Part shown: positions 44,053-56,681 of the stretch, in pieces | How positions within the stretch are numbered: position 1 is the first letter of the stretch | How the letters are laid out: every line of letters starts with the position of its first letter | Source of the DNA: Adiantum capillus-veneris | Taxonomy: Eukaryota; Streptophyta; Polypodiopsida; Polypodiales; Pteridaceae | DNA: 64,000 bases | Assembly: GCA_014529385.2 (NCBI GenBank) | Contig: CM043962.1 | Location: 122,475,970 to 122,539,969, forward strand | Direction: 5' to 3' | Translations under genes and position numbers: made by a program | Notes under the pieces: model-generated | What the model was told of the DNA's origin: nothing | What the model saw: the letters and a program-made list of their open reading frames with translations, nothing else | Databases searched by the model: none

Positions 44053-46760
44053 TATGTTTGAATAGAGTTAGCTTGGACAAGTGGTGGAGCTTGGAACAAA
44101 ACCCCCATGTAAAACATATCATGGACATTACAAGTGGTGATAAAAAATACCATTCAATGTATAACCTTATAGGTTGGACAAGTGGTGGACATTAACACCC
44201 AATTATTCATAATATAATGACATAGAGTGGACAAGTGTGAATCTTGCGACCAAACCTACTAGGAAAAATAGGTTGGACAAGTGGTGGACCTTGAATGCAA
44301 ACCCCCCATGTACAAAATATCACTCATTCTACTAGGAATAATTTGGTATTAAGGTCCATGTTTCAATGGAACTTAGCTTGGACAAGTGGTGGAACTTTGT
44401 TTCTCTCTATGTTTCAATAGAAATAGCTTGGACAAGTGGTGGACCTTGGAACAAAACCCCCATGCAAAGCATGTCATGGGCATTAAAAGTGGTGAGAAAA
44501 AATACCATTCAAGATATAGCCTTATAGGTTGGACAAGTGGTGGACCGTAACACCCAATTCCTCTTAATATAATGACATAGAGTGTACAAGTGGTGAATCG
44601 TGAGACCAAACCTACTAGGGATAATATGTTGGACAAGTGGTTGACCTTGAATGTAAATCCCCCATGTAAAAAATATAATGGGTTTTGGGTTTTTCAATTG
44701 AGCCTAGCATCTTGGAGACATGGTGGAACTTACTTCTCTCCATGTTTCAATGGAGCCTATCTAGGAGAAATGGTGGAGGTTCCTTCTCTCCATGTTTCAA
44801 TGGAGCTTAGCTTGGACAAGTGGTGGACCTTTGTTTCTGTCTATGTTTGAATATAGTTAGATTGGAGAAGTGGTGGATCTTGGAATGAAACTCCCATGTA
44901 AAACATATCATGGGCATTTCAAGTGGCGAGAAAGGATACCATTTAAGATATAACCTTATAGGTTGGACAAGTGGTGGACCTTAACACATTGTTCTTCTTA
45001 ATATAATGACATAGAGTGTACAAGTGGTGAATCTTGAGACCAAACCACTCGTGCTACTAGGGATAATAGGTTGGACAAGTGGTGGACCTTGAATGTAAAC
45101 CCCTCATGTACAAAATATTGTGGGTTTAGGGTATCTCAATGGAGCGTAGCTTGGAGACATGGTGGAGATTGCTTCTCTCCATGTTTCAATGGAACCTATC
45201 TTGGAGAAATGGTAGAGCATCCTTCTCTCCATGTTTCAATGGAGCCTATCTTGGACAAGTGGCGGACCTTTTCTTCTCTCTATGTTTCAATAGAGTTAGC
45301 TTGGAGAAGTGGTGGATCTTGGAACAAAACCCTTTTGTAAAACATACCATGGGCATTACAAGTGATGAGAAAAAATATCATTCAAGATATAACCTTATAG
45401 GTTGGACAAGTGGAGGTGGACCTTGACAAGTGGTGAAGGATACCATTTAAGATATAACCTTATAGGTTGGACAAGTGGTGGACCTTAACACCCAGTTCTT
45501 CTTAATATAATGACATAGAGCGGATAAGTTGTGAATCTTAAGACCAAACCACTCATGCTACTAGATATAATAGGTTAGAAAAGTGGTGGACCTTGAATGT
45601 AAACACCCCATGTACAAAATATCATGGTTTTAGGGTGTTTCAATGGAACCTAGCATCTTAGAGACATGAAAGATCTTGATTCTCTCCATGTTTGAATGAC
45701 ACCTTTCTTGGAAAATGATCGAGGTTACTTCTCTCCATGTTTGAACGGAGCCTAGCTTTGACAAGTGGTGGACCTTTGCTTCTCTCTATGTTTGAATAGA
45801 GTTAGCTTGAACAAGTGGTGGACCTTGGAACAAAACCCTCATGTAAGACATATCATTTCTATTCCAAGTCGTGAGAAATAATACCATTTAAGATATACCT
45901 TATAGGTTGGATAAGTGGTGGACCTTAAGATCTAGATCTTCTTAATATATTGACATAGAGTTGACAAGTGGTGAATCTTGAGACCAAACCACTCATGCTA
46001 CTAGGGAAAATAGGTTAGACAAGTGGTGGGCCTTGAAATAAAACCCCCCATGTACAAAATATAATGGGTTTAGGGTATTTAATTGGATCCTAGCTTGGAT
46101 ACATGGTGGACCTTGCTTCTCTCCATGTTTCAATGAAGCCTATCTTGGAGAAATGGTGGAGCATCCATCTCTCCATGTTTCAATATAGACTAGCTTGGAG
46201 AAGTGGTGGACCATTGCTTATCTCTATGTTTCAATAGAGTTAGCTTGGACAAGTGGTGGACATTGAAATAAAAAACCCATGTAAAACATATCATGGGTAT
46301 TTCAAATTGTGATAAAAAATACCATTTAAGATATAACCTTATAGGCTAGACAAGTGGTGAATCTTGAGACCAAACCTATCAAGCTACTAGGGATACTAGG
46401 TTGGATAGTGGTGGACCTTGAATGTACATCCCCTATGTACAAAATATCATGGGTTTAGGGTGTTTCAATGGAGTCTAGCATATTGGAGACATGGTGGAGC
46501 TTGCTTCTCTCCATGTTTCAAGTGGTGGACCTTCAATTATTTTCCCAAACCTAGTTTAGAAAACCCATACACTTTGCAACTCTAAAGGTTGGACGATTGG
46601 TGGAGCTTTGTTTATTTCCATGTTTTAATGGATCCTAGCTTGGACAAGTGGTGGACCTTGAAAAAAAGTTCCACCTGTACAATATAGCAGAGGTTTTTCA
46701 TGTTTTAATGGAAGAGAGCTTGGACAAATGGTGGAGCTTGTTTATCTCCATGTGGATTTT
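44053..46760 (+). repeat. satellite-like array, forward orientation, continuation after the CACTA element
   Basis: The array uses the same higher-order units as 33.4-35.85 kb. The TATAGGTTGGACAAGTGG junction occurs near 44,169, 44,524, 44,959, 45,462 and 45,902. Copies become irregular after about 46.3 kb. Frames across it encode repetitive WWTFASLYV-type peptides. Confidence 0.92.
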
Positions 46761-47387
46761 AGAACTAGCTTATTTAAGCTTCATGTCTCTTCACTTGATC
46801 GAGATATGAGACCATACTTTCAAGGTCACCACTTGTCTTCCCTAAACACCAATGTGAGACATGGGAGCAAGAAAGCCATGTGATATTGTTTTAAGGACTA
46901 TTACATAGACAATCAATAAGTTAAGTAAAGCAACAAGACTTGGATCTTTCACAATTCATAACTTAAGTAAAGACAAAAAGACTTGGATCTTTGATAGTTT
47001 TTTTCAAACTAAAAAAGCACAATCTAATGCTAACAAAACTATCAACCACAATTGAAAGTTTTGAACAAGAAAAAGATAATCAATCTTAATAAGAAGGATA
47101 CTTTTCATTTCATTTGATGATTAGAAATTAAAAGAAAATATCTCAAGAAAGTGATAAACAAAAATGTAGGTGATTGCTTCATTATTTTGAGCAAAAATAT
47201 CAAAAATATCTATTGATTGAGCTCCATCTAGTAATATCCTTGTAAGATCCTGCAGGAAGGAATAAAAAGAAAGATTTGTTAGATACCATGCACATGAGTG
47301 TTCAAGCATGTGTATCAAGAATATATGACATGTCACTAGTACCTTAGGGTTGTTTTCTATCCAGCCTTAGAAGATTGTTCTTAGCTT
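46761..47387. other. AT-rich spacer, no gene seen
   Basis: Contains two near-identical phrases (AAGACTTGGATCTTTSA near 46,937 and 46,979). No coding or RNA signature was recognised. Confidence 0.5.
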
Positions 47388-48518
47388 TCACCTAGCTTAT
47401 TTATATAAGCCTTTGCTATGGCTGCCTTCAAAACTCCTTTTGTGTTATAACCCAATTGCCTAGCTAAAGTGGTCAATTGTGATGCCTTCATGCTTTCAAT
47501 GGGTGTACGCTCCTTTGCCAATATCTCTTGTATTTGGGCTCTTCCCATTTCATTGCAGTGGCTTGTGTCACTTGCATCTTCAATGATAGTTTCACTCTGT
47601 CTCCTTTTGCAGGTGGTATTCTTCTTGTAAAGAACACCTTAGCTGACCAAAAATCATTTTTCTACTTCCAATACTCCATGATTTGTTTGTATTCACTATC
47701 ATTTGTCACTATAGGTTGTCCATAATGATTAGAAGCAATTAAATCAGGCACATCCCTTCTCTCATCAAGCTGAAACAAGTATGGTAGTAGCTCTTCCAAG
47801 AGCATATTGTCAACCATCTTCTCAGCATCAAATTGTGGTGGGAAAATGCAATCGTTTGCTGGTGAAATACATCCCTTGTAAAGAGAGTCATCAATAAGCA
47901 CTGTTCTTTGTGGATCACATTCAAACCCCATGGAAATTTTTTCTAGAGGCTTGAACATTGCCTCAACGTTTCGATTGTCGGGTCTAAACAATTTTGAGTT
48001 TGAGCGGTGTAGCAAACATCTTGCGACCAAATTGCAAAGAAAGGCAATGTATCCTCAGCTAAGTTGTTTAGTGCTCCAAGGATTTGATACACATTATTCC
48101 TAGTAGTTGTCGACCAAATTTCAACATTAAACATCTTCAAGAATTGGATGCAACCTGGCCTGAGTATAATATATCTTTTTGAATCCATTTTCAGTGAGTT
48201 GTGGTGTGAGGATGGTTGAGGGGAACGTTTCAACAATAGACCATTTAAATCCAATATAGATGTAAGCATGGATTTCTCAACATCTACACTACATGAAGTA
48301 GTAGCAACTGGAAATAGCTCGTGAGTGGAATTTTCAATCTCTTTTGATGTCTGTTGCATTTTTGAAGCATCGATTTCTTGGTTCTCATTATTGCAAGCTT
48401 GCTCAAGTTGCACAACACTAGACTCTAGTATAGAAATTTCATCCATCTTGGGCACTTCAGAAACCATAGAATCAATGGATTCTATAGTTGTTGACTGAAC
48501 CATAGGAGCATTATCCAT
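47388..48518 (-). pseudogene. FCP1/SCP-like HAD phosphatase, frameshifted (copy 2)
   Basis: The ATG at 48518 opens MDNAPMVQSTTIES. A ~110-residue acidic, low-complexity leader is followed by LTSILDLNGLLLKR (motif I as D-L-N, so the second Asp is lost) and IILRPGCIQFLKMFNVEIWS. The frame then shifts by one base near 47,988 into RPDNRNVEAMFKPLEKIS, TVLIDDSLYKGC (the conserved DD motif) and FPPQFDAEK. A TAG at 47662-47664 and a further shift lead to a helical tail (SMKASQLTTLARQLGYNTK) resembling a SAP-type motif, ending at 47388. The HAD fold is clear. Catalysis is doubtful because motif I is altered. Same strand and setting as copy 1 at 32.4-33.1 kb. Confidence 0.76.
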
Positions 48519-48549
48519 CCTAGTTTGTGAATCTAAGAAAACACACACA

Positions 48550-49040
48550 CCATTGGTATCTCAAAACTCACTAGAATTTAATTCACCATATTTACATGTA
48601 GAACTCCTAGTAAGAAATTTATTTAAGGTAAAATCACTATTAGAATCCTTGCAACCATTTTTAGTGTTGGTACACAAAGCACCACTTGTCTAAAATACAA
48701 TCTACTAAAGCAACATTTTCCATCCTACACTTTATTAAAGATGAGTACTTAAAGTGAAAACTAAAAGCCACAACTTGTTGAGGAAACATGGATACAAGGT
48801 CCACCAAATGTCCAACCTAAACTACAAGAAAACAATTAGAGATTTGGCTTAGATTTGGATTCAAAGGCCACCACTTATTCAAGTAAGTTAGACAACACAC
48901 AAATCATAAGAGCACTCTAGATTCTTGTCGAGCATAAACTAAACAATAATCAAATGTTACATTCACTTGAGATTTCATCCATGAAAAATGAAAATGATGC
49001 ATGTACTTGATATTTCCATCCATGTACAATACTTTACAAT
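48550..49040. other. spacer with isolated satellite-core copies, no gene seen
   Basis: Single reverse-orientation cores (for example CACCACTTGTC near 48,680) sit in AT-rich sequence. An ACTTAG-like acceptor lies just upstream of the FCP1-like ATG on the minus strand. Confidence 0.5.
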
Positions 49041-49041
49041 G

Positions 49042-49597
49042 TCAAGTAAATTCATAGTCAGCAAACAACTCTTCTCCTACTTCAACTTGACAAATAGTCT
49101 GAATGAATACATGGCCATATTCTTCTGACTTGATGTGTGAAGAGGTGCATTTGTGCCAAGGTGAAAAATTTGGATAAAATGTATAGTGCACGTTGGGACA
49201 TACACTTGTACTATGAGAACTATTTATATAGACTGACACGTTTCCTTCTTCTACACAACCAATAATGTATGATTGATCTTCCTCTTCTTCTATGTTTGGA
49301 TCCTTTAGAAGAGAATATTTAGAAGCTCTTGGAAATATTTTGCATATCTTTTCCCAGTCTTGAAATCTATAGTTATGCCCTCCATAGTTTAGAATAGTAA
49401 CACCACTTTCGAGGGTAGTATGGACAAATAGCCATAACCAGCACCTTGAATACATGAAAGTCGCACTTCAAAATCCACACCGTTAATATGGAAAGTTTCA
49501 TCTTTGGGAATAGGCAAAGTTGGTGTCCCAAATGGATCTTCATGCCAATCATAGTGTGAAATACATCTAGTTTTTATATCACTTAACTCCTTTGTGT
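49042..49597 (-). pseudogene. SET-domain protein exon, frameshifted
   Basis: On the minus strand a splice acceptor (TTTTTGCAG) precedes 49597. The exon reads DPFGTPTLPIPKD, then FEVRLSCIQGAGYGY, the N-terminal SET strand (usually GxGxG). The frame shifts and continues ESGVTILNYGGHNYRF, SSHSTSVCPNVHYTFYP (where SET domains have NHSCxPN) and VFIQTICQVEVGEELFADYEF (last residues omitted), the GEELxxDY C-terminal motif. SET domains methylate lysines, usually on histones. The one-base shift in the SAM-binding region and the degraded NHSC motif suggest loss of function. Upstream exons were not found. Confidence 0.72.
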
Positions 49598-49769
49598 CTG
49601 CAAAAAGAAGAAAGTATTATGCATAAAATAATGACAAGATTAAAGAAAGATATCATTATTTGATAGTCCAATAGGTCCATTGTATGGAAGACTTAGAGTG
49701 CCTCTTACATGGTGCCTCCAAGGTTTCCCAAAAATAAAATCATTGAGAAAACAAGGCCACTGTGTCTCC

Positions 49770-51790
49770 AATCTATTGCCCGTTTGAAGCATAGAGAGAA
49801 CCAAGGTCCACCACTTGTCCAAGCTAGACATGGAGCATTGACACAAGGTCCAACACTTATCCAAGAACCCTATAGTATATGTGGTAACATGGGATGTGGA
49901 AATGCAACAAAAGTAGTCTAGCATCCTCATCCATCTCTTTTTTCTTGTAGCCTAGAGGGATTAGTTTCAAGGTCCATCACTTGTCGAAAACTACACATAG
50001 AACATTGATACAAGGTTCCACCACATGTGCAACCTATCATCTCTAGTAGCATGGATGGTTTGATATCAAGGTTCACTATGTGTCCTACCTGTACTCTATT
50101 GTATCATAGAGATTCTGGCTTGGTGGTCCTACATTTGTCCAAACTTGTCTTTTTGTTGGTATCTCAAGGTAATCAATGGTCCTCCACTTGTCCAAGTTAG
50201 GCATATAAAACAATTGCAAGGTCCACCATGTGTACAACATATGATTGATTATAGCATGCATGGTCTTATTTCATGGGCCACCATCTTCTCTCCAACATGT
50301 GTCCAGCCTCGGCTCCATTGAAGCATGGAGAGAAGCAAGGTCCACCACTTGTCAAAGCTATTATTTTCTCCCAGTGCTTTCAAAACCCATGATACGTTGT
50401 ACATGGGGGGGGTTCTTGTTTCAAGGTCCACCACTTGGCTAAGATAGGATCCATTGAAACATGAAGAGAAGCAAGCTCTACCATTTGTCCAAGCTATGTG
50501 CCATTGAAACATGAAAACCCCATAATATGTTGTATACGGGGGGTGTTTTGCAAGGTCCACCACTTGTCTAAGGTCCACCACTTGTCTAAGCTATGGTCCA
50601 TTGAAACATGGAGAGAAGCAAATCTCCACCACTTTTCCAAGCTAGGATCCATTGAAACATGGAGAGAAGCAAGCTCCATTGTTTGTCTAAGATAGGCTCC
50701 ATTGGAACATGGAGAAAACAAGCTCCACCACTTGCCTATTATTGCATAGAGATTTTGTTTTGAAGGTCCACCCACTTGTCCAACCTTGCCTTCATGTATG
50801 GAGATAATCAAGGGTGCAATGCTTCTCTAAGCTAGGCACATAAAAGAGTTGAAAGGTCCACTACATATACAATCTATGATGGGTTGTAGCATGGGAGGTT
50901 TCATTTTAAGGTTGACCACTTCTCCAGCTCCACTTGTCCAACCTGAGATCCATTGAATCATGGAGAAGAAAGGTCTACCAACTCTCCAAAATAGGCAAGA
51001 AAATATCTATAAAACCCATGAATTGTTATATATGCTATGTTGTGGAGTTTTGTTTGAAGGTCCACTCCTTATCCAAGCTAGAATCCATTGAAGCATGGAA
51101 ATAAGTAAGATATATCTCTAGTCCAAGATAGGATCCGTTGAAACATAGAGAGAAGCAAGGTCCACCACTTGTCCAAGATCTGCATGGGTAATTGATATAA
51201 GGACCACTACGTTTTCACCTATACTATGCTCTATCATGGATGGTTTCATATCCCACCAATTTTCCAACCTATTTAATATGTTGTATTATGGGGGTTTGGT
51301 TTCAAGGTACTTCACTTGTCTAAGGTGGGTTCCATTGAAGCATGGAGAGAAACAATGTCTACCACTTGTCGAAAATATGCTCCTTTGAAACATAAAAGCA
51401 AGGTGCACCACTTGTCCAATCTAATGTTTCTCTTCATTGAAGCATGGAGAGAAGCAAGGTCTACCACCTGTCCAAAATATGCTTCATTGAAACATAAAAG
51501 CAAGATCCACCACTTGTCTAAGCTAGTGTAACAAATGGGTGTTGGTTTCAAGGTGTACCACACTTGTCTAAACTAGTCTCCATGCAAGTTCCACCACATG
51601 ACCAAAGTATATGAGCTTGGTTTGAAGGTCTACCACACCTCTTGAAATTAGGATCCATGTAAGGTCCACCTTTTGTCAAGCTATGCCTTTTAGTGAGTAC
51701 TAAAACTAAGTAAATTACAGTACTTAAATACCTTTCCAAGCTCATTAAGATTTTGGTCTCTAAGGCCACCACCACATGTCTAATATATGC
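49770..51790 (-). repeat. satellite-like array, reverse orientation
   Basis: The core appears as AAGGTCCACCACTTGTCCAAG with linkers GGCTCCATTGAAACATGGAG and TGTACATGGGGGG, the reverse complement of the 30-46.8 kb array. Units are irregular. Confidence 0.9.
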
Positions 51791-52184
51791 TCTAATTGAT
51801 TACTTATGCTAGTTCTCAAAGTCCAAACATAAGCTCCCTTCTAACAAGGTTAGTTTAAATTTAGGCTCCAGCACCTGTCTAAGCTAGGTTCAATTTATGA
51901 AGCATCACCATTTAACCATGCTAGGATCTAATGTAGCAGATCCAGGGGGTATTGATAAAAGTTCCAAAACTTATTAAGTTCAAGCTCTTAAGTCTTTGTG
52001 AGTATTAAATGTTATAGTTTTAGTCTAAAGATCCACCATTCAAAAACTCAAGTAATTTACTATTTACATTCAAACCTTAAACTCTTGAGATAAAAAATAC
52101 AAACTCAATCAATACTATATAAAGCAAAATCTAACATTAAAAGTATCAAATCATCAACAAGAAACTCTAGCATGCACAAGAATC
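51791..52184. other. AT-rich spacer, no gene seen
   Basis: No coding or RNA signal. It holds one or two weak copies of the reverse satellite core. Confidence 0.5.
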
Positions 52185-54763
52185 TCAAAACATATGTCTC
52201 TCCATTTCCAAAAAGTCCTCCATCGACAGAGGATGTTGTTGTTGTTGTTCTTCTTCTTCTTCTCTTCGTGGAGAGCACTCCTTTGTGATAGGCACAGTGT
52301 CATCTGATTGCAAAGTGGATTGTTGAAGTCCATCCCATTTTTCTATATCTTCATGAGACTTAATAAATTCTAGCAGCCTGGTCTCCACGTTTTTTGACTC
52401 CTCCACACTCTCAACTAAGCATATAACATCTTTTTTCTGTTGTATTCTGTCTTGTGCAACCAAGGAGCCATCACCAAAAACATCAACAAGCTTGCGGTCT
52501 TCAAAACAATATGTATGAATGTAGTGCTTGACCAAATCTCTTTTTTTGGCCTCAAAATATTGCAAATCTGACATATATTTATCTGCTACTTGAAGAAGAG
52601 AACAATCAATTGGCATGGGATGTTCCTCTGATATTCTTCTCAGGTCTTCAAATGCATTGCCTTGTCCCAAGAAAGCAATAATTGTTAGGAATTGAATTTC
52701 TCCTTTGCAAGGAGCTAATGGAAAGTGATGCAGTGCACCACAACAATGGCAGCTCAGATTATCTCCCATGGCGTGAAAGGCACATTGCAATTTTGTGAAG
52801 TTAGTGAAATCCACAAATGCAAGAAAGAAAAATCCAAGATCTGTTGACCCTCCAGCAATAGCCAAGATCCCATCCAAAGCATTGTTAAATGTCTCCTCAC
52901 TCCACTTCAAATTGCCTCCAAGGTGTTTTGTCATATCTAAAACACTTAAGCCAATAGGCACTTTGTTATTGAAGTGAAGAGATTGCCTTCCCTTTGTAGG
53001 CTTACCACATAGATTGACCATGGAAAATCTCTAGGCTCAATTTTTTCCTTTTGAAAGTGAATTGCCCATTGCATGTATTTTATTTCTCCATCTGGAAAAT
53101 CCATTTTCTTTGTTCCACGCTTGGAACTAGATCTGAGCCATTCCTCGCATATAATTAAAAGTGTTTTATAAACAACATCATTGATATTATACATATTGAC
53201 CACCTCCTCCCAGTCTTTACATGGTGAAGACTCAATCAAATTTTTGAAGCCTTGAAGAGGTGCATCTTGAATCAATTTTCTTGCTTCAACTGCTTGATTC
53301 GATCATACATGTCAGTTGCATCACCATCCTTTGCACCCTTTGCCACAAAGGTATCTAAATACAGTTGTTGGGGGTTTCTTCTTCTCCTCTTCTAGCCTTT
53401 CAATGATTTCTAGCCAGCAGTGATAAATTGGATCAGAGTACGTGACCATGTGTGCCTGTTTAGCGATCCAACTTGCTGCTGCATCCATTCTTTCCAATCA
53501 AAGAAAAGCCTAAAAAGAAATAGAGAAATAATTAAACTATTGAGCAAGATTTGTTAATTAAAGACTATCAGAAAGACAAAGAAAGTAACTTACATCCCAT
53601 CCGGCACGAGATGCATGTCCCTCTGCAATTCCACTTGCTGCCTTTGGTGGTCGTCCTGAGAAGATCCATTGACTCTGTAAATGTCTCAATATTTGGTTGT
53701 AAGGTTGCTTGATATACATTGAGCCTCCTCATTTGGAATGGCAGATATATCAGTTGCAACAAATGGAGGATCATTCACAGCAATGCGAGCCTTTCTAAAT
53801 TTATACGCACCAATCAGTCTTTCAAATATCTCTTTGTTGTTTTGTTCATTGTGAAGCAAAACTTTTGCAGCATAGATTGAATGCTACCCATCAAGAATCC
53901 AATTATGATCATCTTTAATTTTTTTCTCTTCTACCTCTTCTACTGCCAAAGGAGTCCCCTCCTTTGACTTTGCATTTTGAACAGGCATCAAATATGCACA
54001 TTTTGTAGGCTTCGTCGTACTCCGTGAAAATCCAAATAACACACTTTCAGCGTGTTTTTTATCCATAGTATGTGAATTATAGTGATCATGAGGAAGCCAA
54101 CAATTTTGAATAGGGATATCAAATTCCATGTATTGGAAAGGAAAATAGTTTATGTACTTATTCATTCCACCTGTATCTTTTTCTTGTCCTTTCATGGCCT
54201 CAACTTCTAAAACATCTGGATCCACAATTCTCATCTTTGACATTGAACCCTCTGTTGATGAGGATGCCAAAGATGCATTGTCTACATCCAAAATGGAACT
54301 AGTTCGCTTAGCTGCTACTTTTTGCACTTTTTCTTACTTGTTTGTGGGTGGTGGTCGTGAAGCTTTCACCTTTTTTTGTTGTAGTGTGGCAATGATGGAG
54401 CTTTGAAGTTGAGGTGTTGTGGTTCTGCAAACTTCCATTGTCAAGAAAACATTGTCTCTTCTTTGTTTCTAGACATGTGCTCCAATGCATAGATCCTGGA
54501 GATAGTTGAAATTCTAGATTCATTGGAACTAGAATGTCAATGCATTCCACCTCCAGATGACTATCAACTACAGAGACAGATGATTCCACAACTTGTCCAA
54601 CATCTTCAAACAAGCTGTCACTCTCCTTTTTGGCAATAAATAGATGCACCTTATGAAATTGTGCACCCTCCATACCATGTATGTCCAAATACCATTTTCT
54701 AATATCATTGCAAGTATAGTCAACTGAGATAGCAACCCTTGCAACCTATGTTTTTGGAGCCAT
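52185..54763 (-). pseudogene. ParB-like plus DNA-methylase-like protein gene, broken
   Basis: On the minus strand an ATG at 54763 reads MAPKT, then TAG (54746-54748), then VARVAISVDYTCNDIRKWY. After a frame change near 54,325 it has YMEFDIPIQNCWLPHDH and WILDG, a TAG (53884-53886), then HSIYAAKVLLHNEQ. DGxHSxxAA resembles the DGQHR-type motif of ParB/sulfiredoxin-fold proteins. An exon ending RPPKAASGIAEGHASRAGWD stops at a GTAAGT donor near 53,590. Downstream (from 53275) come YMQWAIHFQKEKIEP, NLKWSEETFNNALDGIL, FFFLAFVDFTNFTKLQ and, near the end, DRKLVDVFGDGSLVAQDR, which resembles the SAM-binding loop of DNA adenine/cytosine-N4 methylases. The usual catalytic DPPY is not evident (LDMTKHL lies at that place). 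An acidic/Gln tail ends at 52185. I infer a methylase-like protein. The family name is uncertain. Confidence 0.5.
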
Positions 54764-54829
54764 CTTTCCTAACACAAAAAATAACCAAATGTTATTTTAA
54801 CATATACTTTTTTGTAATGGATTAAGTTT

Positions 54830-56681
54830 GTGTGAATACAAGGTCCACCACTTGTTCAAGCTAGATCTAAGCAAGTATACATAGTGATCTTTTAAGCTAG
54901 TACACTAAGGGAAGAGAGAAGCAAGGACCACCGCTTGTCCAAGATCAGCTCTAGACAACATGGAGATAATCGAGGTCTACCAATTGTCTAATATAGGCAT
55001 GGAGAAATGCTAGAACGTTGAACACTTTTCCAACCTATCATCTCTAGTAATATGGGAGGTATGGCCTTAAGATTCACCATGTAACCAACCTATACGTTAT
55101 TGTATTATGAAGACTCGCAAAGCAAAGCTCCGCCACTAATCCAAGCTAGTTCCAAAATCAACATGGAGAGAAGCAAGCTCCACCATTTGTCCAAGCTCAG
55201 CTCCATTGAAACATGGAAAACCTATTATCCCTAGTAGCATGAGTGGTTTGGTCTCAAGATTCACCATTTCTCCACTCTATGTCATTAATATAAGAAGAAT
55301 TGGGTGTTAAGTTCCACCACTTGTCCAACCTATAAGGTTATATCTTAAATGATATTCTTTCTTACCACTTGGAATGTCCATGATATGTTTTACATGGGAA
55401 TTTTGTTCCAAGGTCCACCACTTGTCCAAGCTAACTCTATTGAAACATAGAGAGAAGCAAAGGTCCATAACTTTTCCAAGCTAGGCTTCATTAAACCATG
55501 GAGAGAAGAATGCTCCACCATTTCTCCAAGATAGGCTCCATTGAAACATGGAGAGAAGCAACCTCCACCTTGTCTCCAAGATAGGCTCCATTGAAACATG
55601 GAGAGAAGCAATCTCCACCTTGTCTCCAAGATGCTAGGCTCCATTTAAATACCTTAAACCCACGATACTTTGTACATGCGGATTTAAATTCAAGGTCCAC
55701 CAATTGTCCAACCTATTATTTCTAGTAGCATGAATGGTTTGGTCTCAAGATTCATTCCACTCTATGTTATTATATTGAGAAGATTTGGGTGTTAAGATCC
55801 ACCACTTGTCCAACCTATAAGGCTATATCTTAAATGGTATTCTTTCTCACCACTTGGAATGTCCATGATATGTTTAACACGGGGGTTTGGTTCCAAGGTC
55901 CACCACTTGTCCAATGTAAATCTATTGAAACATAGAGAGAAACAAAGGTCCACCACTTGTCCAAGCTAGGCTCCATTGAAACATGGAGAGACGGATGATC
56001 CACCATTTCTCCAAGATAGACTCCATTGAAACATGAAGAGAAGCAAGCTGCAACATACCTCCGAGATGCTAGGCTCCATTGAAATACCTTAAACCCACGA
56101 TATTGTGTATATGGGGTTTAAATTCAAGGTCCACCACTTGTCCAACCTATTATCCCTAGTAGCATGAGTGGTTTGGTCTCAAGATTCACCACTTTTCCAC
56201 TCTATGTCATTATATAAAGAAGATCCACCAGGGTGTTAAGGTCCACCACTTGTCCAACCTATAAGGCTATATCTTAAATGGTATTCTTTATCACCACCGG
56301 GAATGCCCATGATAGGTTTTACATGGGGGTTTGGTTCCAAGGTCCACCACTTGTCCAAGCTAACTCTATTGAAACATAGAGAGAAGGAAAGGTCCACTAC
56401 TTGTCCAAGCTAGGCTCCATTAAAACATGAAGAGAAGGATGCTCCACCATTTCTCCAAGATATGCTCAATTGAAACATGAAGAGAAGCAACCTCCACTAT
56501 GTCTACAGGATGCTAGGCTCCATTGAAATACTTTAAACCCACGATACTTTGTACATGGGGGGTTTAGATTTAAGGTCCACCACTTGTCCAAGCTATTATC
56601 CCTAGTAGCATGAGTGGTTTGGTCTCAAGATTTACCACTTTTCCACTCTATGTCATTATAGTAAGAAGATTTGGGTGTTAA
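54830..56681 (-). repeat. satellite-like array, reverse orientation, higher-order units
   Basis: These units are the reverse complement of the 33.4-35.9 kb units, in the same internal linker order (CAACCTATAAGG, CATGATATGTTTTACATGGG, GGCTCCATTGAAACATGGAG, TATCCCTAGTAGCATGAGTG). The array is interrupted at TTAA by the element at 56682. Confidence 0.92.
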
